20,717 nt of DNA from JBCCCJ01 sp039029315 (GCA_039029315.1 JBCCGK010000156.1:1-20717), one strand, 5' to 3'. Shown: positions 6,801 to 15,579, numbered from the stretch's first letter. Made by a program: numbers and translations. Notes: a model not told the origin generated them from the sequence alone.

Positions 6801-9050
6801 ATGCGTTTGATCGTTGCCAGCCTGCTGATTCTGTCTCACACAATACTTTTCTCTCAATCCTATCAACTCAGCAACAAGATTCCTGTCAAGGATATGACGG
6901 GTGGAGTGATGGCGCATCCCTGGTCGGGGGGGATGAATAATCCACAATTCTCAACGGTAGACCTGGATTTGGATGGAAACAAAGAGATGGTGGTCTTTGA
7001 TAAAAGTGAGTATACTTTCACGGTATTCAAAAATGGTGGAAGCCCGAACAAAATTGACTATGAATATGCCCCTGAAATGCTTGCACAACTGGATAGCTGT
7101 GAGTGCGTCCAATGGGCCTTGTTTGCGGATTATAATTGTGATGGATTGGAGGATTTGTTTTGTGGGAGAGGAAGTGGGTCCAACTTTCGGATATATGAAC
7201 AATTGGTGTATCCAACAGAATCTGGAGATTCCGTGGGCTTTGAGTTAAGGTATGATCCGATCTTCACGGATGGTTCGAGTTGGATGTACGTTGTGCGGAC
7301 CGACATCCCGGCTATCATAGATATTGATTGGGATGGGGATGTAGATGTGGTTTCCAGTACGAATGGATACAACTTTTTTGTCCTGAACAGAAACCTCTCC
7401 ATGGAACTGTATGGCAGATGTGACACCCTTCATTTTGTTTCAGAATTTGGGTGCTGGGGTGAATTTGCTGAGAGCAGTGTGGACAATACCCTGGCAGTCG
7501 GAGACTCGACCAGTTGTCCAAGAGGGGGCGGGGGAGAACCGGGAGGCTCTAGCAGGCATGTGGGGTCTAGTCTACTGGTCTTCGATATGAATGCTGACAG
7601 CTTACATGATGTGCTGGTCGGCGATGTCTCTTATCCAACGATGGTAGGCGCCTACAATCATGGGAGTAAGCAGTATGCGCTGATGGATTCTGTAGAGACC
7701 TTATATCCCCAACTGGATGTGAGTATAGATGTCAGGACATTTCCAGCCGCCTTTTATGAAGATGTGAACAATGACGGAGTGCGAGATTTGTTGGTCGCTC
7801 CCAATACCACCATTGAAGCCTTGGAGAATGTTTCTGGTGTGGTGGTGTATGAAAATGATGGAGAAGACAATCAGGTAGACTTCCGGTACACAGGAAGAGA
7901 CTTTCTTGTCCAGGATCATATCGATGCGGGAGAATATTCCTCTCCTTACTTTTTTGATCACAACAATGACGGTTTGTTGGATCTTCTGGTCGCAGGTGCC
8001 TTCACCAATATTCTGGTAGGAGATTCGCTCTATGAATACAATCGATCCTATCTCTACGAAAACGTAGGATCAGCCGAAGCAGCTGTTTTCCAGATTGCAG
8101 ACTCAAGTTACCTTGATTATGATCTGTTTGATCCTCCAATCCGGCAACCAGCCTTGGGAGGGGGGGATCTGGACGGCGACGGGGATATGGATTTATTGCT
8201 AGGGATCTCAGAAGGATTGATCTATCACTTCATCAATACTGCTGCAGAGGGAATGCCTGCTGATTATTCTTTGGCTACTCAGAATTTGCTTACTGATTCC
8301 TTGGGGATTCCCATAGATATTGGAGGAGCCGCAGCACCTGAATTGTATGATTATGATGCTGATGGAGATTTGGATTTGTTTATTGGGAATCGACTGGGCA
8401 GAATCTGGCATTATGAGAATGTTGGGGACTCGCTCAATTTTGTCTTTTCCCTTGTGACTGAGACATTCGGCAAAATCAAAGTCAGCAATGATTATGGGAG
8501 CTTCTACAGCGGGTTTGCTCATCCAAGATTTTTGGATTATGATCATGATCAAGCTGTAGAGTTAATCATTGGGTCTGAGACAGGAAAGCTGGAGATTTTT
8601 GATGATCTTCATTTGGCAGAGACGGATTCTTTGGAAACAGTTGGATACTTGTTTGATTTTGGGACGCTGAGCAATATGACCGCCGCCATCCTGGATACCT
8701 CAGGTTTGTATACCTATGTCGCAGGCAATCCAAGAGGGGGACTTATGCTCTACGCTTGGACGGTCCCTGATACCACACCTGATGATACCATCATGGGCCT
8801 CCCTCCAATTGTAGGAGAGGACATCCGCATCTATCCCAATCCTGCGGAATCAGAGCTATGGATAGAGATGAATCCTGGCATGTCTGGCTATGACATCATG
8901 CTGCATAATATGGTGGGGCAAATGATCAGAAAAGATCATTCAAGAGAACAACGATTTCGTATGGATCTGTCAGGACTTAGTTCGGGTTTGTATCTGGTCG
9001 AGCTTCGAAAAGATAACCATCGGCATCTGGAAAAGATCTGGATAAGATAG
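6801..9050 (+). CDS. Secreted FG-GAP/VCBS repeat protein with T9SS type-A sorting domain
   Basis: This 749-aa protein has a signal peptide (1-19, ending LFSQS) and nine calcium-loop-like motifs of the form D-x-D/N-x-D-G/S. They start near residues 54, 110, 174, 262, 321, 386, 456, 517 and 579, about 60 residues apart. That spacing is typical of FG-GAP/VCBS blades folding into a beta-propeller. Several blades are followed by a hydrophobic strand (DLLVA, DLLLG, DLFIG). The C-terminus (IRIYPNPAESELWIE, then SGLYLVEL and a Lys/Arg end) is a complete T9SS type-A sorting domain, so it is probably secreted or anchored at the cell surface by the type IX system. A Gly/Ser-rich loop at 241-251 and seven Cys, most in the N-terminal third, are the only oddities. 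No enzymatic domain is visible. A binding or adhesion role is inference. Confidence 0.88.
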   Translation: MRLIVASLLILSHTILFSQSYQLSNKIPVKDMTGGVMAHPWSGGMNNPQFSTVDLDLDGNKEMVVFDKSEYTFTVFKNGGSPNKIDYEYAPEMLAQLDSCECVQWALFADYNCDGLEDLFCGRGSGSNFRIYEQLVYPTESGDSVGFELRYDPIFTDGSSWMYVVRTDIPAIIDIDWDGDVDVVSSTNGYNFFVLNRNLSMELYGRCDTLHFVSEFGCWGEFAESSVDNTLAVGDSTSCPRGGGGEPGGSSRHVGSSLLVFDMNADSLHDVLVGDVSYPTMVGAYNHGSKQYALMDSVETLYPQLDVSIDVRTFPAAFYEDVNNDGVRDLLVAPNTTIEALENVSGVVVYENDGEDNQVDFRYTGRDFLVQDHIDAGEYSSPYFFDHNNDGLLDLLVAGAFTNILVGDSLYEYNRSYLYENVGSAEAAVFQIADSSYLDYDLFDPPIRQPALGGGDLDGDGDMDLLLGISEGLIYHFINTAAEGMPADYSLATQNLLTDSLGIPIDIGGAAAPELYDYDADGDLDLFIGNRLGRIWHYENVGDSLNFVFSLVTETFGKIKVSNDYGSFYSGFAHPRFLDYDHDQAVELIIGSETGKLEIFDDLHLAETDSLETVGYLFDFGTLSNMTAAILDTSGLYTYVAGNPRGGLMLYAWTVPDTTPDDTIMGLPPIVGEDIRIYPNPAESELWIEMNPGMSGYDIMLHNMVGQMIRKDHSREQRFRMDLSGLSSGLYLVELRKDNHRHLEKIWIR

Positions 9051-9085
9051 CTAATGACAAGCTGCGGATTCTTTCAAGAGTCTTG

Positions 9086-9093
9086 TATCTTTG
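9086..9093 (+). promoter_or_regulatory. Candidate -7 box just before the MBL hydrolase start
   Basis: TATCTTTG matches TAnnTTTG and ends only 4 bases before the ATG at 9098. If it is the active -7 box, transcription would start at or inside the start codon, giving a leaderless message. No clear -33 TTTG is visible. Confidence 0.4.
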
Positions 9094-9097
9094 CCCC

Positions 9098-9985
9098 ATG
9101 ATTCATACGATAGACCTTCATTTTCAAACCTCTCACTCCATTGCTTCCTATGTGATTGACACCACAGTTGGACCTGTTATGGTAGAGACAGGACCGCATT
9201 CCGCCTATAAGAATCTCGTGGCAGGCCTGGAATCCATCGGCTATCAACCGGGAGATATCAAGCATGTATTTTTGTCCCATATCCATTTTGATCATGCGGG
9301 AGCTGCCTGGGCTTTGGCAAAAGCAGGAGCTACTGTCTATGTACATCCAAGAGGTTGGAAGCATCTGTTGAATCCAGAACGCCTGTACAACTCAGCGCGC
9401 ATGATTTATGGCGATCAGATGGAGACGCTTTGGGGGCTAATGGAGAACATACCTGAATCGCAGTTGATCTCAGTTGAAGATGGACAAAGCTTCACGGTGG
9501 GAGACAAAACCTTTGCTGCATGGCATACCCCGGGACATGCTTCTCATCATATTGCGTGGCAATTGGAGGATGCCGTCTTTACCGGAGATGTCGGAGGAGC
9601 CAGAATCAATAATGGTCCCAATCTGCCGCCTTGTCCTCCGCCTGATATCGACATTGAGGCATGGGATCATTCTATTGATCGGATTTTGGCCTTGAAACCC
9701 AAGCGCTTATTTCTGACTCATTTTGGAGAAGCAACTGATATAGAGCCGCACTTCGCTGAGTTGCGTCAGGTGTTGCATGATTGGGCGCACTGGATCAAAC
9801 CCCATTATGAAGCGGGGAAGTCCGCCGAGGAACTGATCCCTGGATTTCAGGAATTTGCCGCCAAACCTCTCTATGATGCAGGCCTCAACAAGCAGGAAAT
9901 CAAAGAATACTTTACTGCCAACCCGCCCTGGATGAGTGTGGCTGGTTTGTTGAGATATTGGAAGAAGAAAGAGGAGAGGGGTTGA
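9098..9985 (+). CDS. MBL-fold metallo-hydrolase
   Basis: This is a metallo-beta-lactamase-fold hydrolase of 295 aa. The metal-binding set is visible: HIHFDH at 61-66 (HxHxDH), His 147 in HTPGHASHH, Asp 164 in FTGD and His 208 in THFGE, so a two-metal site is probably intact. The substrate is unknown; glyoxalase II-like thioesters, lactones and phosphodiesters are all possible for this fold. The ATG at 9098 is preferred. A TTG at 9083 gives five extra residues but overlaps the TATCTTTG box. There is no signal peptide, so it is probably cytosolic. It follows the FG-GAP gene by 47 bases but may have its own promoter. Confidence 0.88.
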   Translation: MIHTIDLHFQTSHSIASYVIDTTVGPVMVETGPHSAYKNLVAGLESIGYQPGDIKHVFLSHIHFDHAGAAWALAKAGATVYVHPRGWKHLLNPERLYNSARMIYGDQMETLWGLMENIPESQLISVEDGQSFTVGDKTFAAWHTPGHASHHIAWQLEDAVFTGDVGGARINNGPNLPPCPPPDIDIEAWDHSIDRILALKPKRLFLTHFGEATDIEPHFAELRQVLHDWAHWIKPHYEAGKSAEELIPGFQEFAAKPLYDAGLNKQEIKEYFTANPPWMSVAGLLRYWKKKEERG

Positions 9986-10045
9986 GAAGAGAATTTTTGG
10001 GGAGCGATTTATTCACCAAAACACAGAATAGTTGTATCTTATGAA

Positions 10046-10270
10046 ATGAAAATCATAAAAGAATATATCAAGGGTCTTTCCAGACAATTCCGTTTAGTTT
10101 TGATGGCGTGGCTTGTGGAATCTTTTCAGGAAGAGGAAGCAGATTCACCTGATACGCTTGTTTTCTCAGATGAATTAACAGCGCACATCGATGCCATTGA
10201 TGCAAAAATCAAATCTGGGGAAATGAAAACAAGGCCCTGGCGAGAAGTTCGAAAAAAAATGGAAGCATGA
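10046..10270 (+). CDS. Antitoxin of a ParE/RelE-type module (addiction module component family)
   Basis: This is a 74-aa, acidic, mostly helical protein. Its C-terminus (DELTAHIDAIDAKIKSGEMKTRPWREVRKK) has the pattern of the short addiction-module antitoxins that wrap around ParE/RelE toxins, with the typical Trp-x-x-Val motif. The N-terminal LSRQFRLVLMAWLVESF matches the usual leading helix of this group. Its stop overlaps the toxin ATG by 4 bases (ATGA), the classic translational coupling of such operons. A TATCTT sequence lies just before the start, at 10035. Because the toxin is frameshifted, the antitoxin may be left without its target or may serve against related toxins elsewhere. Confidence 0.75.
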   Translation: MKIIKEYIKGLSRQFRLVLMAWLVESFQEEEADSPDTLVFSDELTAHIDAIDAKIKSGEMKTRPWREVRKKMEA

Positions 10271-10559
10271 AGTACATCGTTGTACTTTCTGAACAGGCTG
10301 AAGAATCTATCAATCATATTTTCCGCTACCATCAGGATCGTAAAGCTGGAGAAGGCACTGATATTCTTTCAGTCATTTGGGACAAAATTGAGGCTCTGGA
10401 AAATAATCCCAAAATGTATCAAATCCGATATGAAGACAGGCGTACCGCGCCAGTGAAAATGGGAAGTTTCAGTATCATATTATCTACAGAATCGAAGAAC
10501 CAAAAGTCATTGTAATTGATCTGGTTTCTCAATCTTCCAACTGGTTTAAAAAGATTTGA
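10267..10559 (+). pseudogene. ParE/RelE-family toxin, broken by a one-base frameshift
   Basis: The first 67 codons read as a ParE-type toxin: VVLSEQAEESINHIF, WDKIEALENNPKMYQIRY, then DRRTAPVKMGSF. After that the frame goes astray and ends early at 10515, giving 82 aa. Shifting at the T run 10467-10469 restores a typical C-terminus, FQYHIIYRIEEPKVIVIDLVSQSSNWFKKI in pieces, ending at a TGA at 10557-10559. The restored protein has 97 aa, the family norm. One T missing from what was a TTTT run explains everything. The lost part contains the final strands, where the toxin contacts its target, so activity is probably abolished. A sequencing error in a homopolymer is the alternative. Confidence 0.85.
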
Positions 10560-10602
10560 TTTGACAGCCTGTTTCCTTTTTATGTATAAATTCTGATCTA
10601 GA

Positions 10603-10641
10603 TAAATAAAAGAAGCCCACAAAAGGAGCTTCTTTTATTTA
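10603..10641. terminator. Bidirectional intrinsic terminator
   Basis: A perfect 14-bp stem (TAAATAAAAGAAGC with GCTTCTTTTATTTA) surrounds an 11-base loop. The A-rich left arm and T-rich right arm give a U run at the end of the RNA in either direction. It lies between the plus-strand toxin operon and the minus-strand lipoprotein gene and can serve both. Confidence 0.85.
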
Positions 10642-10668
10642 ATAGTTAGCTCCTAAAGAATAAACCCT

Positions 10669-11433
10669 CTATTCCTGCAAAACCCAAAGCACATCTTCCC
10701 CATCCTGAAAAGCAAGCAATCCTATCTCCTTGGAATAATACCAATCATTCCTGCTCCACACATTGTCGAAGGTTCGATTCAAGATTGTCTGTTCTTCAGC
10801 AAAATCAAACAACTGATACTGAAATTCAGATTCATCCAATTCTTCTGGCCACATCCATTGACTAAAGGTCCCTTCGGAGGTGAGTCTTGACAACCAAATT
10901 TGCCCCTGAGGCGTGAAAAATGGATCAGGACCTGGATTTTTGAATTGGGTTACTCCTACTTCAACATACATCTTAAGGTCTTGCTCTGCATTCTCAAGAA
11001 TGACATAGAAGAGTTCAATCTCATGGCAAATACCTGTCCTTTTATCTGGATAGGCTGCACATGAATCCCTGTGCATCACCCGATTCACAAGGATATGCTC
11101 TTTCTCAGTTAGGCTAAGTTCTATCGTTTCAGAATCTTTATTCATATAGCGAAAGTTCGTTCCTATGGCAAATGAGTACTGAGGCAACCAGTATTTAGCT
11201 GCTTCGGGAAGAGGGAAATCTTCTCCCTGGACAAACTCACAATATCTGGAGGAAGTATCTGTTGGGTATACTGCTCCGCCACAATTGAATAAATCATTAT
11301 TCGCATCTACAGGAGACACTCCCGGGCTAGGAGTAGAATCAAGGAAGAATAACTCAGCCGGTCCAAGGCCTGGACTTCTTTGACAACCGATGAGGACAAA
11401 TAACATGAATAGGTAGTAGAAAAATGTTCTCAT
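10669..11433 (-). CDS. Putative lipoprotein of unknown function
   Basis: This 254-aa protein has a lipoprotein signal: a hydrophobic run at residues 4-16, then LIGC with the acylated Cys at 17, so it is membrane-anchored and faces the periplasm or exterior. The mature part has several Cys (NCGG near 52, RYCEF, SCAAY, GICHEI) that could form disulfides, and a C-terminal half rich in Trp, Tyr and Phe. I do not recognise a domain. It stands alone between the terminator at 10603 and the divergent VOC gene. The ATG at 11433 gives the lipobox at a normal distance. Confidence 0.7.
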   Translation of the reverse strand: MRTFFYYLFMLFVLIGCQRSPGLGPAELFFLDSTPSPGVSPVDANNDLFNCGGAVYPTDTSSRYCEFVQGEDFPLPEAAKYWLPQYSFAIGTNFRYMNKDSETIELSLTEKEHILVNRVMHRDSCAAYPDKRTGICHEIELFYVILENAEQDLKMYVEVGVTQFKNPGPDPFFTPQGQIWLSRLTSEGTFSQWMWPEELDESEFQYQLFDFAEEQTILNRTFDNVWSRNDWYYSKEIGLLAFQDGEDVLWVLQE

Positions 11434-11589
11434 TACTTTAAGATTAAAAAATGATAAAAATGAAAATCTCCTGTTAAGGCCCTCAGGTATGATTTCATTG
11501 TTCTTTCAGTAATTGTGCTCCCGTCTATTTTTTATCCATATTCGGGAGTTAACTGTTGATATTCACTCGACTTGTTTCACGATCACTCA

Positions 11590-11597
11590 TATCTTTT
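11590..11597 (+). promoter_or_regulatory. Candidate -7 box before the VOC gene
   Basis: TATCTTTT matches seven of eight positions of the -7 form TATCTTTG seen elsewhere in the window, 7 bases before the ATG at 11605. A TTG at 11572-11574 lies upstream at a somewhat short spacing. Confidence 0.3.
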
Positions 11598-11604
11598 TCC
11601 TGCC

Positions 11605-12009
11605 ATGACCATCAACTTTCTCCGACTCAATCATGTCCAGATCTGCATTCCTGTTGGCAAAGAGCAGGAAGCACGAGAATTCTATTGTGACTTTTTAGGG
11701 CTGGAAGAAATCGAGAAACCCGATATCTTAAAGAAGAACGGGGGCTTTTGGCTAATGGTTGCTGATATTGAGTTGCATGTGGGAACTGAACAGGTCGAAA
11801 ACCACTCCAAAAGGCATCCAGCCTTTGAAGTAGAGCAGTTGGAGGAGATTCGGGAAATGATGACAGCCCGAGGACTGAAGCTGAGAGAATCTCCCGACTT
11901 GCCTGGCTTTAGACGCTTTTCCTTTTATGACCCTTTCAATAATCGAATTGAGTTATTGGAAAAGATTGGAGACCAAAATCAGATGAGCCTGAGCGATCAA
12001 GAATCATGA
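11605..12009 (+). CDS. VOC-family protein (glyoxalase/bleomycin-resistance fold)
   Basis: This 134-aa protein has one vicinal-oxygen-chelate domain made of two beta-alpha-beta-beta-beta units. Likely metal ligands are the His in LNHVQICIP (residue 9), the His in DIELHVG and the Glu in NRIELLE near the C-terminus. The YDPFNNRIELLE ending is the family signature. Lyase, dioxygenase and resistance functions all occur in this family and nothing nearby chooses between them. The ATG at 11605 is preferred. An upstream TTG at 11572 adds 11 residues that do not fit the fold. Its stop codon abuts the stop of the convergent DUF4249 gene with no spacer. Confidence 0.85.
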   Translation: MTINFLRLNHVQICIPVGKEQEAREFYCDFLGLEEIEKPDILKKNGGFWLMVADIELHVGTEQVENHSKRHPAFEVEQLEEIREMMTARGLKLRESPDLPGFRRFSFYDPFNNRIELLEKIGDQNQMSLSDQES

Positions 12010-12978
12010 TCAGCCTGGAAACTTGTCCCTTCTTATCACAAATCCTCCCAAAATTCCGAAACCTCCTTCTACATTGTCATACACCACAACAGATTCTGAA
12101 GGGAAAAAATCAAATCCACCTAAGCCACCAGCTTGTTGTCGCTTCTTGATCGAATATTGGGCATAGTCATGGTTGGAGGAGGTAGAAAACACCACAATGG
12201 AGTCAATGGCAAGTTCATAAATCTCACTTCTGTCCAGCCAGGAAGTCGGCAAGTCAATCAGGAATTCAAGCGTTGCAGTTTCTCCATCAAACTCCTGATC
12301 ACTCACAATGGTTTCGCCAGATTCGAATCCGCCATTATCTGAGCGTTCAGCAAGGCCAATAGAAAGGATTTCTGTTTGGGATTGAGATTGAAAGGCCGAA
12401 TCAAAAAACCAAATTGAGATGCCAAAGCTATAATAGTTGACAATATCGGCAGGGTCTGCCAGAGTGATCCTGGCGATGGATTGAGAGCGACTTGTTTGCT
12501 GAAACGGCTCCTGAACGCGTGCTACATTTTGGTCTATCTCAACAGCAAGCACATTGGCAGGAAAGGGGATTGTCGTGCTGGCTTCTATAGGCTCATAGCC
12601 AGATCGTGTCGCACGAACTGTATAGGTTTTTCCCGATTCTGCAGTTAGGCCCGCTGCTGAATATTTTCCAAGCCTTCTATCGCGGGCAAAACTAATAAAT
12701 GGATCTATGATCGTGTCCCGATATATCATCTCTGCAAGCACTTGACCATCTTCCAACAGCTCTACAGTTGCATCCTCTATCATGATTTGAGCCGCAGAGT
12801 CGATCTGTTCCAGTAAGCCATAACTTCTGGACAAGTAGACATCCATCGGTTTGTCTGGTTCGAAAAAGCCATTGAGGACGAGTTGTGGCGTGTGTTCAGG
12901 CAGCGGCTCTGTAACCAGTCCATCGCAGGCTGACAAGAATAGCATACATCCCACGAGGGCAAAAATGGATCGAATCAT
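12010..12978 (-). CDS. DUF4249 family outer-membrane lipoprotein
   Basis: This 322-aa protein opens with a lipoprotein signal (MIRSIFALVG, then LSAC with Cys 18). The body has the pattern of DUF4249: LVLNGFFEPDKPMDVYLSRSYG near the start, a VRATRSGYEPIEASTTIP stretch near the middle, and a C-terminal VEGGFGILGGFV. DUF4249 proteins are commonly encoded directly after a TonB-dependent receptor, as here, and are thought to help in uptake of an unknown ligand at the outer membrane. The receptor stop lies 20 bases before this ATG. An alternative ATG at 12993 adds five residues and leaves only 5 bases between the genes. The two genes are almost certainly one operon. Confidence 0.88.
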   Translation of the reverse strand: MIRSIFALVGCMLFLSACDGLVTEPLPEHTPQLVLNGFFEPDKPMDVYLSRSYGLLEQIDSAAQIMIEDATVELLEDGQVLAEMIYRDTIIDPFISFARDRRLGKYSAAGLTAESGKTYTVRATRSGYEPIEASTTIPFPANVLAVEIDQNVARVQEPFQQTSRSQSIARITLADPADIVNYYSFGISIWFFDSAFQSQSQTEILSIGLAERSDNGGFESGETIVSDQEFDGETATLEFLIDLPTSWLDRSEIYELAIDSIVVFSTSSNHDYAQYSIKKRQQAGGLGGFDFFPSESVVVYDNVEGGFGILGGFVIRRDKFPG

Positions 12979-12998
12979 ATGAATTGGAGACATGAGCT

Positions 12999-15506
12999 CT
13001 ATCTGTTGGGAAGTGTTTTTTCAAAGTGAAAGCTATAGCTGATAAATGGAATCGGGAAGGGGAACAATGAAATTCGCCTCAACTCCGGCTTGAACGAATT
13101 CGCACCATTGGCTGGGTCAGGAACAGAATCCAGGAAGTAAGTATAGGGATTTTGTCGGGCATAAAGATTATACACACCGACACTCCAGGTTCTTTCTCCC
13201 CACTTTTTTTGTTTGGTAAAATTAAATCCGATATCAAGTCGATGATAGGCAGCCATTCGGAAATTATTTCTTCCTTCTTCATACAATTGTATACCCCCGC
13301 CAGAACCAAATTGGCCATTGCCATAATTGTAAAACGTCCAATCAAATTGTGGGAGAAAACGCTGAACATCTTGCTGCAATGACGCATAACCACCAGTCGG
13401 CATTGTCAGAGCATTGCCCGTACCAAATACCCAGGTCCCTGAAAGTGTAACCCCTTCCTTGACCCTATGCGCGACGACAATCCCAATGTCGTGGCGACGA
13501 TCGTACTTATAAGGATATACATTGCCTTGGTTGATGTTGGCGAATTGGCGATTGTTCCAGGCGAGGGTATAGCCTGCCCAGCCAGTTGTTTTTCCTTTCT
13601 TTTTCTGAAACAATACCTCAACGCCATAAGCTTCTCCTGTACCATTGGCTTCGACTCGATCCTCCCAGCGGTCTTCAAAGGATAGGAAGAAATTCGTCCC
13701 TTCCTTATATTCAATCAAGCCGCTCATTTGTTTGTAATATCCCTCTACACTGAACTCATATTTCCCATCACCCAAAGTAGCTGCTGCTCCAATTGCTGCT
13801 TGCCAGGACCGCTGAGGGGCAACTCGATCTGTCGCAGGAACCCACAAATCAATCGGCAGGCCTGAGCCAGAAGTCGTCAGCAGATGCAAATATTGATTCA
13901 TCTGCACAAAGGAGCTCTTCAGGGAAAGTCGATCAGAGACAAGAAATCTGGAAGAAATCCGGGGCTCAAGGAAAGCATAATTGACATCATTGACCCGATA
14001 GAAGCTGCCTCTCACACCGACATTGGCACTGAATCGGCTGCCTAACTTCATACGGTTCTCGATGTATAAGCCGCCTTCAATCCCTCTGCTTAAATCAGGA
14101 CTGAGTGCTGTATCCAGTATCGTAGAATCTCCCGCCGAGATATTGAATCCAAAGAGTCCGGGAGTAAAAGTATGATGTGTCAGCAGCGCGCCGAACTTGA
14201 TGTCATGATTGGGATTGGGATAAAAATCAAAATCCAGTTTGGCGCCTGCATCCTGAATGCCGGAGCGATAGTTGAGTAATCCTTGAGAGATTGCGAGATC
14301 TTCTCCGTTGGAGATGGCACGTGCTTCCTGAAAATCATTGTTGACACGGAATCGATAATCAGTGAAAGTAGCGGTCAGATTGCTGAACAGTTTGGGGGTC
14401 CAAATATGATTCCAGCGCAATGCTGCCAGACGGTTGCCCCATCTGACTGAACTTTTGATTTTGCTTTCGAAGAAATCCGGCTCACCCACGAGGCCTGACT
14501 GATTCTTGATATTGAAGCCCAAATCATCATCACCAAGATAGAAGCTAAAGAACAGACGATCTTTGGCTGAAATGATGTGATTGATTTTTCCATTCAGATC
14601 ATAAAAATAGTATCCAAAAGAGAGGCTCCCCTCCCCATCAGAGCTGGCTCGACTGATGATTTGAGAGAGTGGGCGCGTGAACAGATCCAGATAGGTCCTT
14701 CGCGCCGAGATCATGAAGGATGTCTTGTTGGGAATAATGGGCCCCTGTACAGATAATTTGGATGAAACCAGACCGATGGTTCCGTCTACCACGAATTTGT
14801 TCATATTTCCCTCCTTCATTCTGATATCCAGGACAGAAGATAGTCTTCCGCCATAGCGAGAAGGGAATCCACCTTTGATGAGTTTGACATTACTCAGGGC
14901 ATCTGCATTGAAGACGGAGAAGAAACCGCCAAGATGACTCACATAATACAGAGGAACATCATCAAGCAAGATCAGATTCTGATCTGGACCTCCTCCCCGA
15001 ACATACAGACCTGTTGTGCCTTCTGAGCCAGATTGGACTCCCGGAAGCAACTGAACCGCCTTGATTACATCAACCTCTCCAAGAAGTGCTGGCAACAGTT
15101 TGATCTGCTCCACGGGAATGCTGATGGTACTCATTTCGGTTTGTTCCTCAATCCGCACCTGCTCTTCCGCCACGATTTCGACCTCCTCGGTTTTGTAATA
15201 CTCCAACTCAAACTGCATCTCGGAATCCTGGTTGAGCTCAAAGTCTAGCACAAATGATTGATATCCTGCATAGGCCGCAACAATGGAGACTTGTCCCTCC
15301 GGTAGAGTCAGACTAAAAAATCCGTAACTATTTGTGATGACGCCTTGTGCAGTAGTTTTGTCAAATACTTTGGCATTGATGAGTTTTTCACCTGTTTCAG
15401 CATCTTGTACATAGCCACTGATGGTGAATTTTTGTTGCGAATATCCAGTTTGCCCAATGATCGTTACCAGCAAAAAGGAGATTGCATAGGAGAGAACATA
15501 CTTCAT
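12999..15506 (-). CDS. TonB-dependent receptor with N-terminal carboxypeptidase-regulatory-like domain
   Basis: This 835-aa outer-membrane receptor starts at the ATG at 15506. A signal peptide (about 1-23, ending GYS) is followed by a CarboxypepD_reg-like beta-sandwich at about 26-102 (ISGYVQDAETGEKLINAKV, then GFFSLTLPEG). The plug domain lies at about 130-235, with LPALLGEVDVIKAVQLLPGV, VRGGGPDQNLILLDDVP, IKGGFPSRYGGRLSSVLDI. The rest is a beta-barrel rich in aromatic strands, ending SYSFHFEKTLPNR. This architecture is typical of Bacteroidota uptake receptors that rely on TonB-ExbBD. An in-frame ATG at 15536 adds ten residues ahead of the signal and is less likely. The partner is DUF4249, not SusD, so this is not a classical polysaccharide-utilisation pair. 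The substrate is unknown. Confidence 0.93.
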   Translation of the reverse strand: MKYVLSYAISFLLVTIIGQTGYSQQKFTISGYVQDAETGEKLINAKVFDKTTAQGVITNSYGFFSLTLPEGQVSIVAAYAGYQSFVLDFELNQDSEMQFELEYYKTEEVEIVAEEQVRIEEQTEMSTISIPVEQIKLLPALLGEVDVIKAVQLLPGVQSGSEGTTGLYVRGGGPDQNLILLDDVPLYYVSHLGGFFSVFNADALSNVKLIKGGFPSRYGGRLSSVLDIRMKEGNMNKFVVDGTIGLVSSKLSVQGPIIPNKTSFMISARRTYLDLFTRPLSQIISRASSDGEGSLSFGYYFYDLNGKINHIISAKDRLFFSFYLGDDDLGFNIKNQSGLVGEPDFFESKIKSSVRWGNRLAALRWNHIWTPKLFSNLTATFTDYRFRVNNDFQEARAISNGEDLAISQGLLNYRSGIQDAGAKLDFDFYPNPNHDIKFGALLTHHTFTPGLFGFNISAGDSTILDTALSPDLSRGIEGGLYIENRMKLGSRFSANVGVRGSFYRVNDVNYAFLEPRISSRFLVSDRLSLKSSFVQMNQYLHLLTTSGSGLPIDLWVPATDRVAPQRSWQAAIGAAATLGDGKYEFSVEGYYKQMSGLIEYKEGTNFFLSFEDRWEDRVEANGTGEAYGVEVLFQKKKGKTTGWAGYTLAWNNRQFANINQGNVYPYKYDRRHDIGIVVAHRVKEGVTLSGTWVFGTGNALTMPTGGYASLQQDVQRFLPQFDWTFYNYGNGQFGSGGGIQLYEEGRNNFRMAAYHRLDIGFNFTKQKKWGERTWSVGVYNLYARQNPYTYFLDSVPDPANGANSFKPELRRISLFPFPIPFISYSFHFEKTLPNR

Positions 15507-15579
15507 GGGGTAAGGTTTGTCTGCTGAAAGCAACAAAGGTCTAGGATTTTTTTTGAAAAAATCATCCCAAAATACTGCC

